In this document: in pieces, positions 1 to 9,990 of the stretch
How the letters are laid out: each line of letters begins with the position of its first letter
Position numbering within the stretch: position 1 is the first letter of the stretch
NCBI GenBank assembly: GCA_009829735.1
Contig: CM020618.1
Location: 29,612,894 to 29,676,893, forward strand
Direction of reading: 5' to 3'
DNA length: 64,000 nt
Origin: Pyropia yezoensis
Taxonomy: Eukaryota; Rhodophyta; Bangiophyceae; Bangiales; Bangiaceae
Made by a program: the position numbers and the translations under genes
The notes under the pieces: model-generated
Database searches by the model: none
Seen by the model: the letters and a program-made list of their open reading frames with translations, nothing else
What the model was told of the DNA's origin: nothing

Positions 1-1
1 C

Positions 2-718
2 GTGGCCGAGCACACAAACACTTGGGACAGGCTTCTGTCCGTACTCACCCTGGCATACAATGCCAGGCCACATCGGAGCACAAACATCGCCCCACTGGAG
101 TGGGTCATGCCACTAGGGGTCGGTAACCTGACGCTGCCACCCGGCAGGTGCACTCGGTATGATACACCGAAGGGCCGACCGGCCGAACGCATCCACCTAG
201 CTTGGTTGGCCAAGCTATCGTGGATGATTCCTAAGCTCAAGGGTGCCCTTGATAGAACACAACTTCGATACAAGAAGAACTTCGACGCCCGACTACGGGT
301 GCGCAACGCTACCCTGATGACAGGCGCCTGGGTCTATATCAGACACCAGAAGTTCCGAGGGAACAAGCTCATGCAACCGGTCAAGGGACCGTACCAGATC
401 CTCCACAGAGATGACCACTCGGTTATCCTCCACTCCGATACGGAGATACAACGCATCAGTATTAACGATGTCACACCAGCGCCAAAGCCAGAACATCCTC
501 AGCCGGTACCGGCTGGGTTGCTACATGAGGCGCTTACCACCCACCGGTCGGAAGACCCGGTAGGCCCGGATGGAATCCCGTACCAAGTGGAAAGCATCGT
601 CGGACATACCGACCCAGACCTACTAGAGCCCTGGTACGTCAAGGTAATGTGGGTCGGTTACGACTCACCCACCTGGGAACAGGCGGCCAATATACCCCTC
701 CAACTCCTCATGCCTTAG
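2..718 (+). CDS. Ty3/gypsy integrase C-terminal region with chromodomain-like tail (partial)
   Basis: The protein starts beyond the left edge; 238 residues are visible. It reads as the end of a retroviral-type integrase: the core end (LTLAYNARPHRSTNIAP), then a basic linker that resembles integrases paired with a GPY-type module (a stretch around KGPYQILHRDD), and last an aromatic-rich tail (VMWVGYDSPTWEQA) like the chromodomain of chromoviral integrases, which is thought to steer insertion to marked chromatin. It is the 3' end of pol of the element ending at 4683. It lies in one frame throughout the visible part. Confidence 0.85.
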   Translation: MAEHTNTWDRLLSVLTLAYNARPHRSTNIAPLEWVMPLGVGNLTLPPGRCTRYDTPKGRPAERIHLAWLAKLSWMIPKLKGALDRTQLRYKKNFDARLRVRNATLMTGAWVYIRHQKFRGNKLMQPVKGPYQILHRDDHSVILHSDTEIQRISINDVTPAPKPEHPQPVPAGLLHEALTTHRSEDPVGPDGIPYQVESIVGHTDPDLLEPWYVKVMWVGYDSPTWEQAANIPLQLLMP

Positions 719-1216
719 ATGAGGCGACGACGCCTACTGTAACAACCCAACCGACACCGACTTCGGCTGTTGGGGGGTGAGGCTTATATCTACTAAGTAG
801 GGTGTGACATGGTTACGGCCGACTTAGGTTTCTAAGTCAAATCAGACTTAGGTTTCTACGTCGAACCAAGCTTAGGCAACTAAGTAGAGTCAAGCTTAGG
901 TAGTTAAGTAAAACCTGAACCTTAATAAGTTAACTTAAAGGTAGAGGCTAACTCCGATAATATCGAAGTAACTAGGGGGCTTACAAGGGAGGATGACCTC
1001 CCCAAGCCAAGACACAAAGTGAGGGAGGATGACCTCCCCAAGCATGAACCAACCGGAAGAAGTTGGACGGGAGGCAAGGCACCACTGAGCCAGAAGGGGT
1101 ACTCCCCAGGGCAGCAAACAGAGGCAAGCAATGCCCCCAAAGGGGATGAGTTTATGCTCACTAATACCCGGCCACCATAAGGGTCACCGGGTCCCTCACT
1201 CTCACTCCCACAACCA
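719..1216. repeat. Hairpin and short-repeat spacer between the convergent retroelement ORFs
   Basis: No ORF is credible here. From about 806 to 920 there are several degenerate units built on ACTTAG...CTAAGT, each able to fold into a small hairpin with a loop of about four bases. Near 988-1008 and 1022-1044 a unit containing GGAGG-ATGA-CCTCC occurs twice. The spacer lies exactly between the end of pol (+) and the end of the antisense ORF (-), so a role in transcript termination or processing is possible, but that is inference. Confidence 0.55.
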
Positions 1217-3829
1217 TCAGAAGGGGTTACCCCCGCCAGCAGAAGGGGGCCAGTCACGCGTCGTCGCGTACACTTCCGTACTCCAACGGTCGGCTATCTC
1301 ACGCCGGTTGAGCGCCTGAGCTACCTCAGCTCTAAGATGCACCAGAGTGCTGTCACCAGCCTCCACAGCATCCAGAGCCATCCGTAGGCGGTTGAGCACC
1401 CAACCGAGGCAACGCGCGGTTCCAACCAGCGCAGCACCAGGGGGGATGTCCCCCCAGCTAACCGGAGGCGCCTCCGTCAACTCACGAGAGAGAAGGGCGT
1501 TAACGCCCTCATACCACAAGCGAGGACCCCCGTCGGGCATGACGGGAGCCGGCGATGCCACCGGAGGAACCGGAGCTACAGCCGGATGAGTGGACACCGC
1601 CACCGCCGGAGGCGGCAGTAGCTGGTAAGGAGCACGATACGACCATGAAGGAGGACCAGACTCCTGGGCAGAACGCCCACCGGGAACCCGGTGGAACTCC
1701 CCACGACGATGATACGTCTCGCGGCCCCCACCAGTGGAGTCCCACTCACGGCGACGGCGACCCGTCCCCATAGGAGTCGGATTACCGAACCAGGGGGTTC
1801 CCACCTGGAGAGGGTCGGGCAGGACCACGGGAATACCCAGGCCGGGTACCGACTCGGTGGATGCCCACCCCTGGTATCCATCCTGACCCGAGATAACTCG
1901 GCGGATACGTAGCGAGTGACGAGGCAACGGGAGCGTTCCCAGTTGCGCGTCGCGGAACGGCGGCAAGGTCGCCACCGCCGACCAGTTCACGGCATCATGA
2001 ACGGCCACGAGCGCAGTCAGCTCACGGGTTAACCCCGTCCCAGTAGCAATGGCGGTAACGCCTAGCTCCCCAAGGTGCCGACGGACACCCGTCGGAATGG
2101 AAGAGCCGGCCCTGTCGGCGGGCCGACAACAGGAAGAAAGAAACCTGCCCGAGGGTAACCTCGAGGGTGAAGACACCCTGCAGCACATGCGTGGGCCGAG
2201 CGGCCAGCACACTGCTGAAGTGGCGCAGGAAAGGACCGGTGTCAAACCGGAAAGCCGGGGCGGGCTCCCACCCCTCTTGCCACCCAGGCGGGCGCAACAG
2301 AGTGTATACGGGCGCACGACCGTTACCGGTCTGCAACGCGCACGTTACATCCGTGCGGAATGGATCCGCCATGACACCATGGTTTCGACGCCAGCTCGAC
2401 GCCGACTTCAGGCCACCCATGGTCGGGAAGGGCGGCGTCAGCCACAGATACGGGGGATCCCCCGGGTAGTAATCCAAACCGGGATACCGGATGGTACCAG
2501 GTACGAGCTGCCCGAAGGCCACAGGGGTCTGGGTAGCAGCCACCCCGCGGGCACCCGCAGGGTAATCCACCTCCCGCGGCAGCGCGGGGGCAACCAAGTC
2601 GCACACCCCAAAGGCGGGGTGGTGGGCAGCCTCAGGTCGCCCGACCCGGGCGCGCCAGAGTTGAGCATGCCGGTCGTCCGGCTGGCTGAGTATTCAATGA
2701 TGCTCGGCGCGAACGGCGTCAGGCTGGGCAACGAGCCGAGCCAACTCCCGCTCCCAACAGGGGTCCAACGGGACCGGACGGGAGGTACCTCCGCGGCGAC
2801 CCGACGGGTGGAAGTCCACCCGCATCCGACCGCCCGAATCCATGGGCTCTTGCACGGTCAAGCTGCGCACCCGGGCCACCAGCTCGGAGACCGACAACGG
2901 GGGATGTCCCACCGTGGTGGCGTCGCCGCCACTCGCGGAGGCGGTACCGCCAACCGCAGAGGCGACGCCGCCACCGACCAAGCCAACGGGGCAACCCGGG
3001 CCGGCCCAGGAAGAAGCGCCGGCGCCGGCGGAAGCCCAGCGGGTAGGTGCACCGACGCCGGAGCACGGGGACGAGGAGGAAGAAGTAGGGCGGGCACCCG
3101 CCCGGAGTAGCTCCCGGTGTCAACCGCCATGGGGGAAGGAGCGTCTTGACCGCCCGACGCCCGCGGCACCGCGGGTAAGGTACCGGCGCCGGCCCCACCC
3201 GTCGACGTCGCCCCCGCCTCGGAAGGGGGAGGCACTTGGACAACCTCGGGAGCCTGAGCACCAGCCGTGCGGGCACCCGCACCGTCTTGACCGGCCACCC
3301 CGGGTGTCGCGCCACCACCACCACCCGTGTCAACGTCGGGACCGCGTTCAGGATGCACCGTCCGGACTCCCAGCCCACCTTGCCCAGCCGGAGTCGGCCG
3401 GGGATCTCCACTTCCGCCGTAGGGCGGGCCATCTTGGGGTAGCTGCGGCGAGCCGGCACCGGCACCAGGCTCCATCCGGGCAGTCGGCAGAGAGGGGGTA
3501 GAAGCCGCCACGAGCGGTTGACCGCCGGGTGGACCCCCGACCGACGGCACCGTCGTGCCACTGCACACGGACGACAGGCCTCCGGCCGCCAGATGGACGG
3601 ATACCGCAGGCTCGTCGTCTTCACACGAGCTCGTCCCGTAACGCGCTGCGGCAGGACCGACAGGCGCGTCGTCCTCCATCTCCTCCCCAATCAGGAGGTC
3701 TTCCTCCTCCCCAAGCACCTGGGGAAAGGACATGATAACGTGTGGCAGAGTCCCCCGCGCCCACAAGCCGTCAACGGCTACGACCCGGTACGTTTGGACA
3801 ACCGGGACGAGCCAGGGAAGCGCGGGCAC
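1217..3829 (-). pseudogene. Antisense additional ORF of the first Ty3/gypsy element (broken)
   Basis: On the minus strand, pieces of one long coding region are seen in more than one frame. The part nearest its start is Pro/Gly/Ala-rich and acidic. The middle contains a more ordered stretch (for example FLRHFSSVLAARPTHVL and YPGLDYYPGDPPYLW). The end holds a helix-rich region (LGWVLNRLRMALDAVEAGD). It has no reverse transcriptase, protease or zinc-knuckle signature. The HF-S-V stretch resembles one in the antisense ORF of the second Ty3/gypsy element (LLDHFGSVMLTAGPDHLV), so the two look homologous. Function unknown. About two to four breaks. Confidence 0.6.
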
Positions 3830-4280
3830 CCGCGCTTATGACCACAAACAGCCATGAGAAGCGCCGCAGGCACGCGGGTCGACCCGCGCCCCACAGGGCT
3901 ACGAACGCGCTCCACCCAGGCACCTGGGCGGGACGGGGCCACACCCCCGTACGGGGCAACCAAGAGGGGTTCACCCCGAAGCCGCTCCCGCGAAAAGCGG
4001 GAGCGGCCGCCCCCATTCACTCGGTAACACGAGAGGGGCTCCCCTACCACCAGACAACTGGTGGCGGATCCGCTTGCACCACCCCTCGGAAAGGGGGGGT
4101 CGTGAACAGAAACCCGCATCGGGAATTTAACGGTCCGGAAAACGGATCGTGTGTGTACCACACAAAGGGGGGCACCCCCCTCAGACAACCTCGACAAGGG
4201 GTGTCTGTCGCGACAGGGCGCAAAGCCCCACCCGACTGGTAAACGGTCACGCGACCCACTTACATTCGGTAACCCGAATG
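3818..4280. repeat. Dense hairpin cluster before the 3' LTR
   Basis: Perfect short inverted repeats crowd this stretch. Examples: 3818-3837 (9-bp arms, 2-base centre), 3945-3956 (12-bp palindrome), 3981-4007 (11-bp arms around GAAAA), 4047-4064 (7-bp arms around ACAA), 4205-4216 (12-bp palindrome) and 4263-4280 (7-bp arms around TAAC). They lie in the region that would be the 5' leader of the antisense ORF. Chance alone would give few of these. Their role is not known. Confidence 0.6.
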
Positions 4281-4320
4281 CAACTCGACCCGAGGACGGG
4301 CCGAATCTAAGGGGGGGATA

Positions 4321-4683
4321 TGTAGCAATATGGTTGGCCGTATTGTAACCCTAATGTTAGGGGGGCTACTTCTAATCCTTGGCTTTCAATTTGAGAGTCC
4401 GTACTGGTCACGGTATCTATAAGTTACGTATGACCAGAGGGACTTGCATCTTGGGGTGGAGGGTAGTTAGTAGTGTCTCCGAGGGTTTATAACGAGGGGG
4501 CCGGCGGTGAATCCACCGCCGGCCAAGGCAGAACAACAAACCCCTCCCATTTGGGCTCCCATCTTGGTCCCGTGGCTTGCGCTCCAAGGACAGCAACCTT
4601 GGCCTCCCGGTGACGTTGGTGCCGATCCCCCTTGGTAAGTGTTCCCTGAGAGTGGACGTGCGACGGATTCCTATTGTGCTACA
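4321..4683 (+). repeat. 3' LTR of the first Ty3/gypsy element
   Basis: The 363-bp segment begins TGTAGCA and ends TGCTACA, a perfect 7-bp terminal inverted repeat with the usual TG...CA ends. A purine tract (AAGGGGGGGATA) abuts its left edge, as expected for the plus-strand primer site. The following bases (CCCGC at 4684) would be one copy of the target duplication; the other copy is outside the window. Confidence 0.85.
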
Positions 4684-5745
4684 CCCGCACTCCGCCCCCC
4701 CCCCTTTCCTGCAGCCCCCCCGTCACGCCCACCACCGCCGTGCGCAGCAGCACCCGCACCCCCGCCGCCTCCACACCCGCATTGTCGGACGGGGGCAGGG
4801 AGGGGCGAGCACGTTAAGACTGAGTCTGGGGGGTGGGAGGCAAGAGATGGGGGATGGGGTGGGTGGGGGGGGTGGGGGCTCCTTCTATTTGGAAAACGGG
4901 CGAGCAGGGGGTGCTGGCTCGTGGAGGGCGGCGCGTCGGCGGAGGGGCGGCCGGCCAAGGGATGTGGCGTCGGGGGAGCCAAGCTTTCATAGTACGAACG
5001 TGACCAGCCGTTTGTACGTGCAATTCTATGTATGTCATGTGGAGTCTTGCAAGCTTGCGTTCATGACATGACAGTGTCATTGTCTTCCTGTGAAGATGTG
5101 TTCTGTCGTCATTGTCGAGGAATGCGATAGTGGGATGTCCGTGGGAAGATATTGGCACAGCACATATATGAGGGACCTGACCAACACATATTACGGGATC
5201 TTTCGACCACAAGTTTGAAGTCTAGTGATACTTGGCTCAAGGGAGAAAGACTGTCTGTACCTGCTACATACGTAGGATTTTCTCATCGACGTTCAAAGCA
5301 CACCAGGCCCTCGCGGAGGTCCCACCCTGCTCATGACCTCCACTCCCCGGGTGATGCTCGAACTTGGAGCGCCTTGGAGGTGGCGGGTCCGCCATGGACC
5401 AGCAATGATCGCCTCATATGTGAGGCTCCCCCATTGGGGGCTATGAACCACGCTGCATCGATGCGTTGGCAGCGCCCGCCCACCCCGCCCTCTCCGTCAC
5501 CAGCAGAGACCTTGTCAGAAGTGGTGAGGGGGTCCTCACCCTGTGGCCACATGAACGCCTCATAGGCCCATACATACCCTGTCAAAGTGCGTGACACCAC
5601 CTATCAATCATACCCTTCCGAGGGCATCGTCAGGACAGGACCAGCACGCCCAAACACGTCGGCCGCCGCGGCGCCCCTCAATGTGGTGACGCCCTTATGG
5701 GTGGACGGCTGCGGAGAGGCCTTGTGGGTCGGGCCAAGAATGGAG
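4684..5745. other. Intergenic DNA, no gene recognised
   Basis: The first 300 bases are C-rich then G-rich low-complexity sequence. From about 4990 base composition becomes more balanced, with a partly palindromic stretch near 5060-5080 (CATGACATGACAGTGTCAT). No open frame here has protein-like composition and I saw no repeat shared with the rest of the window. Confidence 0.5.
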
Positions 5746-5754
5746 TATATAAGG
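5746..5754 (+). promoter_or_regulatory. TATA box, probable original promoter of the PAN-domain gene
   Basis: TATATAAGG lies at 5746-5754. The same 9-mer occurs at 24338-24346. Sequence from about 5776 to 5901 is CT-rich and leader-like, and ends where the tyrosine-recombinase element begins. On the far side of that element (16447-16486) the leader-like sequence resumes and reaches the ATG of the PAN-domain gene at 16487. Inference: this was that gene's promoter before the element inserted. Alternatively it is a chance TATA or serves the element. Confidence 0.5.
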
Positions 5755-5901
5755 GACGGTTGCGCGGGTTCCATCGTTCCCACCTCACACCCGTCCGGCG
5801 CCTGCACTCACCAAGTCCCTCCGCCCCCTTCCTTGCTCCGTCACCCGCAACCGAGGCGCCTTTTATCGGTCGCTGGCCACCTTTTCCCCCTGCTGCATTT
5901 T

Positions 5902-6107
5902 TGTGTCTTGTTTCTGAGGTTTAAGGCGCTATGTTTGTGCCTAGCGGGTGGGATCCCGATCTCCCCGGCGGAGGGGGAGAGGGTCCGGCTACTTCGTGTA
6001 TCCGGCGCGGCCGGGCCACCTGTCCGCCCGACGGGTACAAGAGGAGAGGCGCGACGGGGGGATCGCACCGGCCGCCGTCGACCGGCACGTTCGTTTGCCC
6101 TCGCGCC
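5902..6107 (+). repeat. A1 split direct repeat of the tyrosine-recombinase element
   Basis: It matches 15997-16202 over 206 bp with only a few substitutions and equal length. Its left end is taken as the left end of the element, because the match stops abruptly there while the other copy continues into B1. Confidence 0.85.
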
Positions 6108-6135
6108 AGACCCCCCCCGCGTGGGTGGCCACACC

Positions 6136-6604
6136 TGTGGCAAAAACCACTCGCACACACAGTACCCAAGTTGGGGCGGTGTGCGAGGGCTGCCTCCCGT
6201 GTCGGGGGAACCGGAAGAAGTGCAAGTCGCACACACTCTATCCCTGTTGTGGGGCAATCCCCCCACGGACAAACAAGAAGATGGTGTGTGGTCCAACAGT
6301 TTCTTGGTCGGGACGGGGACGCAGGGCCAAGCCCCGCTGTCCCTCCCCTTATCCCCCCAGGGTCCACTCAGAATCTCGCCACTCAGAATCTCCCACCCCA
6401 GCACCTGCCCACCGGGCCACACGAAAATTCAAGACGATAAATGCAGAAAACCCTCAAATCCAAGTTGGATTTACTACTAAGCTAACTATCCCAAACTTAG
6501 GGAATATGGACCCAAATGCAGGGGGAGGAACGGATCAGGCTAGTGGCCTGCCGCCCCTTGCATGGCATGTGTTGCCCCCCTACCTGGGGGTCAATACTGC
6601 CACA
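6136..6604 (-). repeat. 3' LTR (left) of the nested Ty3/gypsy element
   Basis: 469 bp, matching 10681-11149 without a difference that I could find. On the minus strand it is preceded by a purine-rich tract, as expected at the 3' LTR. Confidence 0.93.
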
Positions 6605-6916
6605 CTCCCCTCTCCTCAGTTCCGACCGACCCGGTCGGCCCTGTGAGGGGGTGCGTAAACGCACGTCTCGGCGTTGGGGGCGCAACTTGCTTTCCCCCTG
6701 GTACGTCACGTAGACGTGGAGGCGGTCACGTTGACCGCCCCCCTCCTCAAGCTTGCCCACTCGGCAGCTTGCTCTTATCGGTACTCACTTCACCACCACC
6801 AACACATCCCCTTCACCTTCCACGGGGCCGCCCCACGCTGGGGAGGCCACCCGTCTACCCACGATCCGAGTCCCACTCAACTCGAGGCGGGTCTCGTGCC
6901 GCTTTAGCCAGGGCGT

Positions 6917-8424
6917 CTCTCCCCAACTTGGGGAGAGCCATGGCGATCCCGGGAGTGGAGACGGACTCTCTTGACGAGCGTATGGAGGACACCACCTACG
7001 GTGCAGCACCCGCCGGGACTTCCGGCGGGGGCTCCGCGATTGCTCCGGGGGATGCGACTCCCGCGTCACCCGGCTTTGGGTTGACGGCGGGATCTCCCCC
7101 GGAGGCGGGACAAGTTGTCCCGCGTGAGGCCTTGGGGCGGTGGTTTTACCCCGCTTGGCCTCTGTATGAGGAGGGGTTGACTGTTCTTCGCTGTGGCCGA
7201 CTCGGCGCAGCGATGGGTCGGGTATGGGACCGCCTACGGGAGAAGTATCCCCGTAGGGTCGGGTTCCCTGCCGGCTTCAGGACGGACCAGTTTGCCTTCC
7301 TGGACGACGAGGAGGTCGAGGACGTGCAGCGGGCCAAGGCCATGGTGGACCGCGGGGGAACTATCCCGGGTCCCGGCGACTTGCCGACCTTCACTTGGGA
7401 CGCGGTGGCAACTCGCCCCCCGTACCTTCACGAGGCCGATCCGCACACTCATCACTTTGATGTGCGGATGGAGAAGGACTTCCGGCGAGGTCCCTACTTG
7501 GTGACCTCGGCTCAACTTGAGTTTCCTCAGCAGTCTGCTGCCAGTAAGGAGCAATACTACCCGAAGAAGCCCGAGTGGTGGCCTCAAGTTGAGGTCCCCT
7601 ACGGGTTCCCGGCATTGTTGCCACGGTTGCTTGACCACTTCGGCTCCGTCATGTTGACGGCTGGCCCTGATCATCTGGTGTGGGCCATGTTGGCCACCCA
7701 GTGGCTCCTCGAGGTCATGTCGACCTGGGTGTCATGTGTTCAGCGGCGGGGGATGCTCTGGCATCTCCCCCTCCGGCTCATCCAGGGTTTGGAACAGCTC
7801 ACCCCTCAGCTAGTTGCTGAGGGGTGCTCGTCAGGACAACTCACTCTACTTGAGGAGATGCTCCGCCTCCACAAGTTTATCGAGTGGGAGAGCATTGAGC
7901 ACAAGTTGCGCCGCCCCACTCGGGGGCCCAAGGACGATGGCGCACTTCGCCAGTTCGTGTGGGTCGCTCGTGAACTTCACGACGGCCGTGTGGTCCTACG
8001 AGAGGGGTTGGGCATCGGGGACTACCCGTATGCCCCGGGGGTGGATCGTCACACTGCGCCACCCCCGGACAAGCCCATAGTTATGGCTGTGCCCTCATAT
8101 GATGACCATATGACTCAACCTACTGCGGGGGCCCCAAGTCGGGGTCGCAGTTACACCCGGGTACCGCCACCTCGGCGTGCCCCTCCGCTTCCTCCTGTCC
8201 CTTTCCAGCCTCACGGGAACATCCCGATCAGCGTGGCCGTGGAGTCATCCACACCGGTGTCTCCCAACTTGGGGGCCACCCTCCTGACGGTATACCCCAA
8301 GTTGGTGTTACCGCCCACGCCTCTAACCTCAGAGATGATGATCACCACGTTGGTGCGCACCATTTCCTGGTTGGCCGCGTCGACCGCAACCCTCCAAAGT
8401 TCCGAGACTCCTCAACTTGAGGAG
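6917..8424. repeat. Scattered odd-centred palindromes with core CAA(C/G)TTG
   Basis: Perfect palindromes share the core CAACTTG or CAAGTTG: 6917-6937 (21 bp), 7105-7123 (19 bp), 7511-7521 (11 bp), 7582-7594 (13 bp), 8263-8273 (11 bp) and 8408-8424 (17 bp). The LTR also holds two (6165-6175, 6460-6468). The flanking bases differ from site to site but stay complementary. The core is read in more than one frame of the ORF, so codon choice alone does not explain it. Confidence 0.6.
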
Positions 8425-8883
8425 CGCGTTCGTACTGCAGTGGCGACCGCGAGTTGCGAGTCGGTGGCGGAGTTTATGACGGCCGAGTTGGCTCGCATTG
8501 GGGCTATTATGCCCCAGCCAACCCCACTTGGGCGTGGCAAGCGTCGTGCGAGCCGGGCATACTCGCCTCCTCGCCGTCGTCGCCGTCACTCGCGGCGCTC
8601 TCCCTCCGTGTCGGAAGACGAGTTGTCTTACTCCGTCTCGGAGTCCTCTACCCCATCGGAGACGGAGTCTGTCCAGCGTCTGCGTCGCAAACTTGCGCGC
8701 AAGACCAGGCAGAAGAGTAGCCACGGTCGGCGCCACTTGCGCGACCGTGAGGGGCGCGACGGTTCCGACTTGGAGCCGCCGCCCCTTCCAACGAGTGGAG
8801 ACCGTTATCGGCGTGGGTCTCGCCGCTCGCCTCCACGTGAGGGCGAGGGCCGTGGAGTGGGAGAGTCTAGCATGCGTGCCTAG
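6940..8883 (+). CDS. Antisense additional ORF of the nested Ty3/gypsy element (looks whole)
   Basis: The reading frame is 647 residues from the first ATG beyond the LTR and is opposite in sense to pol. The first third is acidic and Pro/Gly-rich. The middle (about residues 60-390) looks folded, with aromatic- and Leu-rich stretches such as PEWWPQVEVPYGFP, LLDHFGSVMLTAGPDHLV and LWHLPLRLIQGLEQL. The C-terminus (about 520-647) is basic and Ser/Arg-rich (RRRRRHSRRSPSVSEDE), like an RNA-binding or nuclear-targeting tail. It has no zinc knuckle, protease or polymerase motif. Part of it resembles the antisense ORF of the element at 1-4683. A 21-bp perfect palindrome (6917-6937) ends two bases before the ATG. 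Function unknown; a capsid-like role or a transcription-factor-like role are both possible. Confidence 0.7.
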   Translation: MAIPGVETDSLDERMEDTTYGAAPAGTSGGGSAIAPGDATPASPGFGLTAGSPPEAGQVVPREALGRWFYPAWPLYEEGLTVLRCGRLGAAMGRVWDRLREKYPRRVGFPAGFRTDQFAFLDDEEVEDVQRAKAMVDRGGTIPGPGDLPTFTWDAVATRPPYLHEADPHTHHFDVRMEKDFRRGPYLVTSAQLEFPQQSAASKEQYYPKKPEWWPQVEVPYGFPALLPRLLDHFGSVMLTAGPDHLVWAMLATQWLLEVMSTWVSCVQRRGMLWHLPLRLIQGLEQLTPQLVAEGCSSGQLTLLEEMLRLHKFIEWESIEHKLRRPTRGPKDDGALRQFVWVARELHDGRVVLREGLGIGDYPYAPGVDRHTAPPPDKPIVMAVPSYDDHMTQPTAGAPSRGRSYTRVPPPRRAPPLPPVPFQPHGNIPISVAVESSTPVSPNLGATLLTVYPKLVLPPTPLTSEMMITTLVRTISWLAASTATLQSSETPQLEERVRTAVATASCESVAEFMTAELARIGAIMPQPTPLGRGKRRASRAYSPPRRRRRHSRRSPSVSEDELSYSVSESSTPSETESVQRLRRKLARKTRQKSSHGRRHLRDREGRDGSDLEPPPLPTSGDRYRRGSRRSPPREGEGRGVGESSMRA

Positions 8884-8994
8884 TTGGCAGCTGCCTTTGT
8901 TGTGAGAGTGTGAGGGTTAGGGCTGTAGTTTAAAGCCACTCTGCGTACCACTTCGACTTGAAGCACTCTCTTGGCACTGTTGCTCGGCCTTCCC

Positions 8995-9990
8995 TCACGT
9001 TGAGGGAGGGCTGTTAGGGTCTATCTCGTTCCGGGCACAGTACGCCCGGACCTTCTCAGCAGGAAGGTCCTCCACATACTCCCACGTATCATCCTTGGCT
9101 TTGTAGCCAAACCAACGCACCCTCAACATGAGGCGGTCAGTATCCTCATCCCAGCCGTGGTCGATGAACTTGTCGAACACGTACTCCTGCGGGCCCTGTT
9201 TGGCTGCAGGCAGCGAGGGCAGGCGCCACGTTTTCAAAGCACGCGCCCAAGCTGGGTCGCCTGCAGGCGGTGGTGCAACTTTGACCACGTCCTGTCCGTT
9301 CACTGTGCGGACCCCATCGTCACTTTCGATGGTGAAGCGCCGCCCATCAGTACGAAGGACCTGGTACGGCCCCTTCGTCTGGAACACCAACTTACCCCCA
9401 GTTGGGGTGTGTGAGTGGACCAATACCCAGTCACCCTGCTCGGGGACATGCTTGGCGTTGCGCACCTTTTTGTCAAAGGTACGCTTGTAGCGCTTTTGTG
9501 CTTTGTCCATCTCAGCCCTGACTTTAGGGATGAGGTTTTCAAGCCTAGCAGCGAACTCCGCCTTACTCTCAGTAGGAGTAGGCGTACTGCCGCCATCCTC
9601 CCTAGTTGGGAGCGGCCGCCGCACGGCAATAGACCGCACGCGACGGGGGGTCACAAAAGCGAGGGGTACTTCCCCGGTAGATGAGTGAACCTGCGAATTG
9701 TAGGCAGTGGTAAGAATAGAAATGTATTGGTCCCACGTTTTCACATGCTCACTCACATAGTGGCGCGGCTGCCGAACAATAGTTTTGTTGAAGCGCTCCT
9801 GAACGAGGGCCCTTGAACGGGGCCCTCCCCTATACGGTTGTTGGCGTATAGGGGGTACACCGGGTTTCAACTCGATCCGGTGTTGGGTGGCTCTCATGAG
9901 TCTTAACTGACCATCCCAGAACTTGTGATATTGGTCCATGAGGCGTTCAACTTGAACCCTCAACCTGGGTGGAACACCCTCCATGTTCAC
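8995..9990 (-). pseudogene. Pol remnant of the nested Ty3/gypsy element: integrase C-terminal part with chromodomain
   Basis: Seen on the minus strand: a short piece like the entry to a Ty3/gypsy reverse transcriptase (HRIELKPGVPPIRQQPYR), then integrase core end (ILTTAYNSQVHSSTGEVPLAF), a basic linker, a GPY-like module (KGPYQVLRTDG), and a chromodomain-like tail (LRVRWFGYKAKDDTWEYVEDL). The rest of pol is not present, so this is a fossil. Its 3' end lies about 110 bp from the end of the opposing ORF, so the two are convergent. Confidence 0.8.

Larger units (their letters stand above)
1..4683 (+). mobile_element. Ty3/gypsy LTR retrotransposon, left-truncated by the window
   Basis: The element runs left to right. 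Seen: the end of pol on + (2-718), a long antisense coding region (about 1217-3829 on -), a purine tract just before 4321, and one LTR at 4321-4683. The 5' LTR and most of gag-pol lie outside the window. Placement of an extra antisense ORF between pol and the 3' LTR is known in plant Tat/Ogre-type Ty3/gypsy elements; assignment to that group is inference. The copy is a fossil: the antisense ORF is broken in a few places (about two to four). Age cannot be set without the second LTR. Confidence 0.85.
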
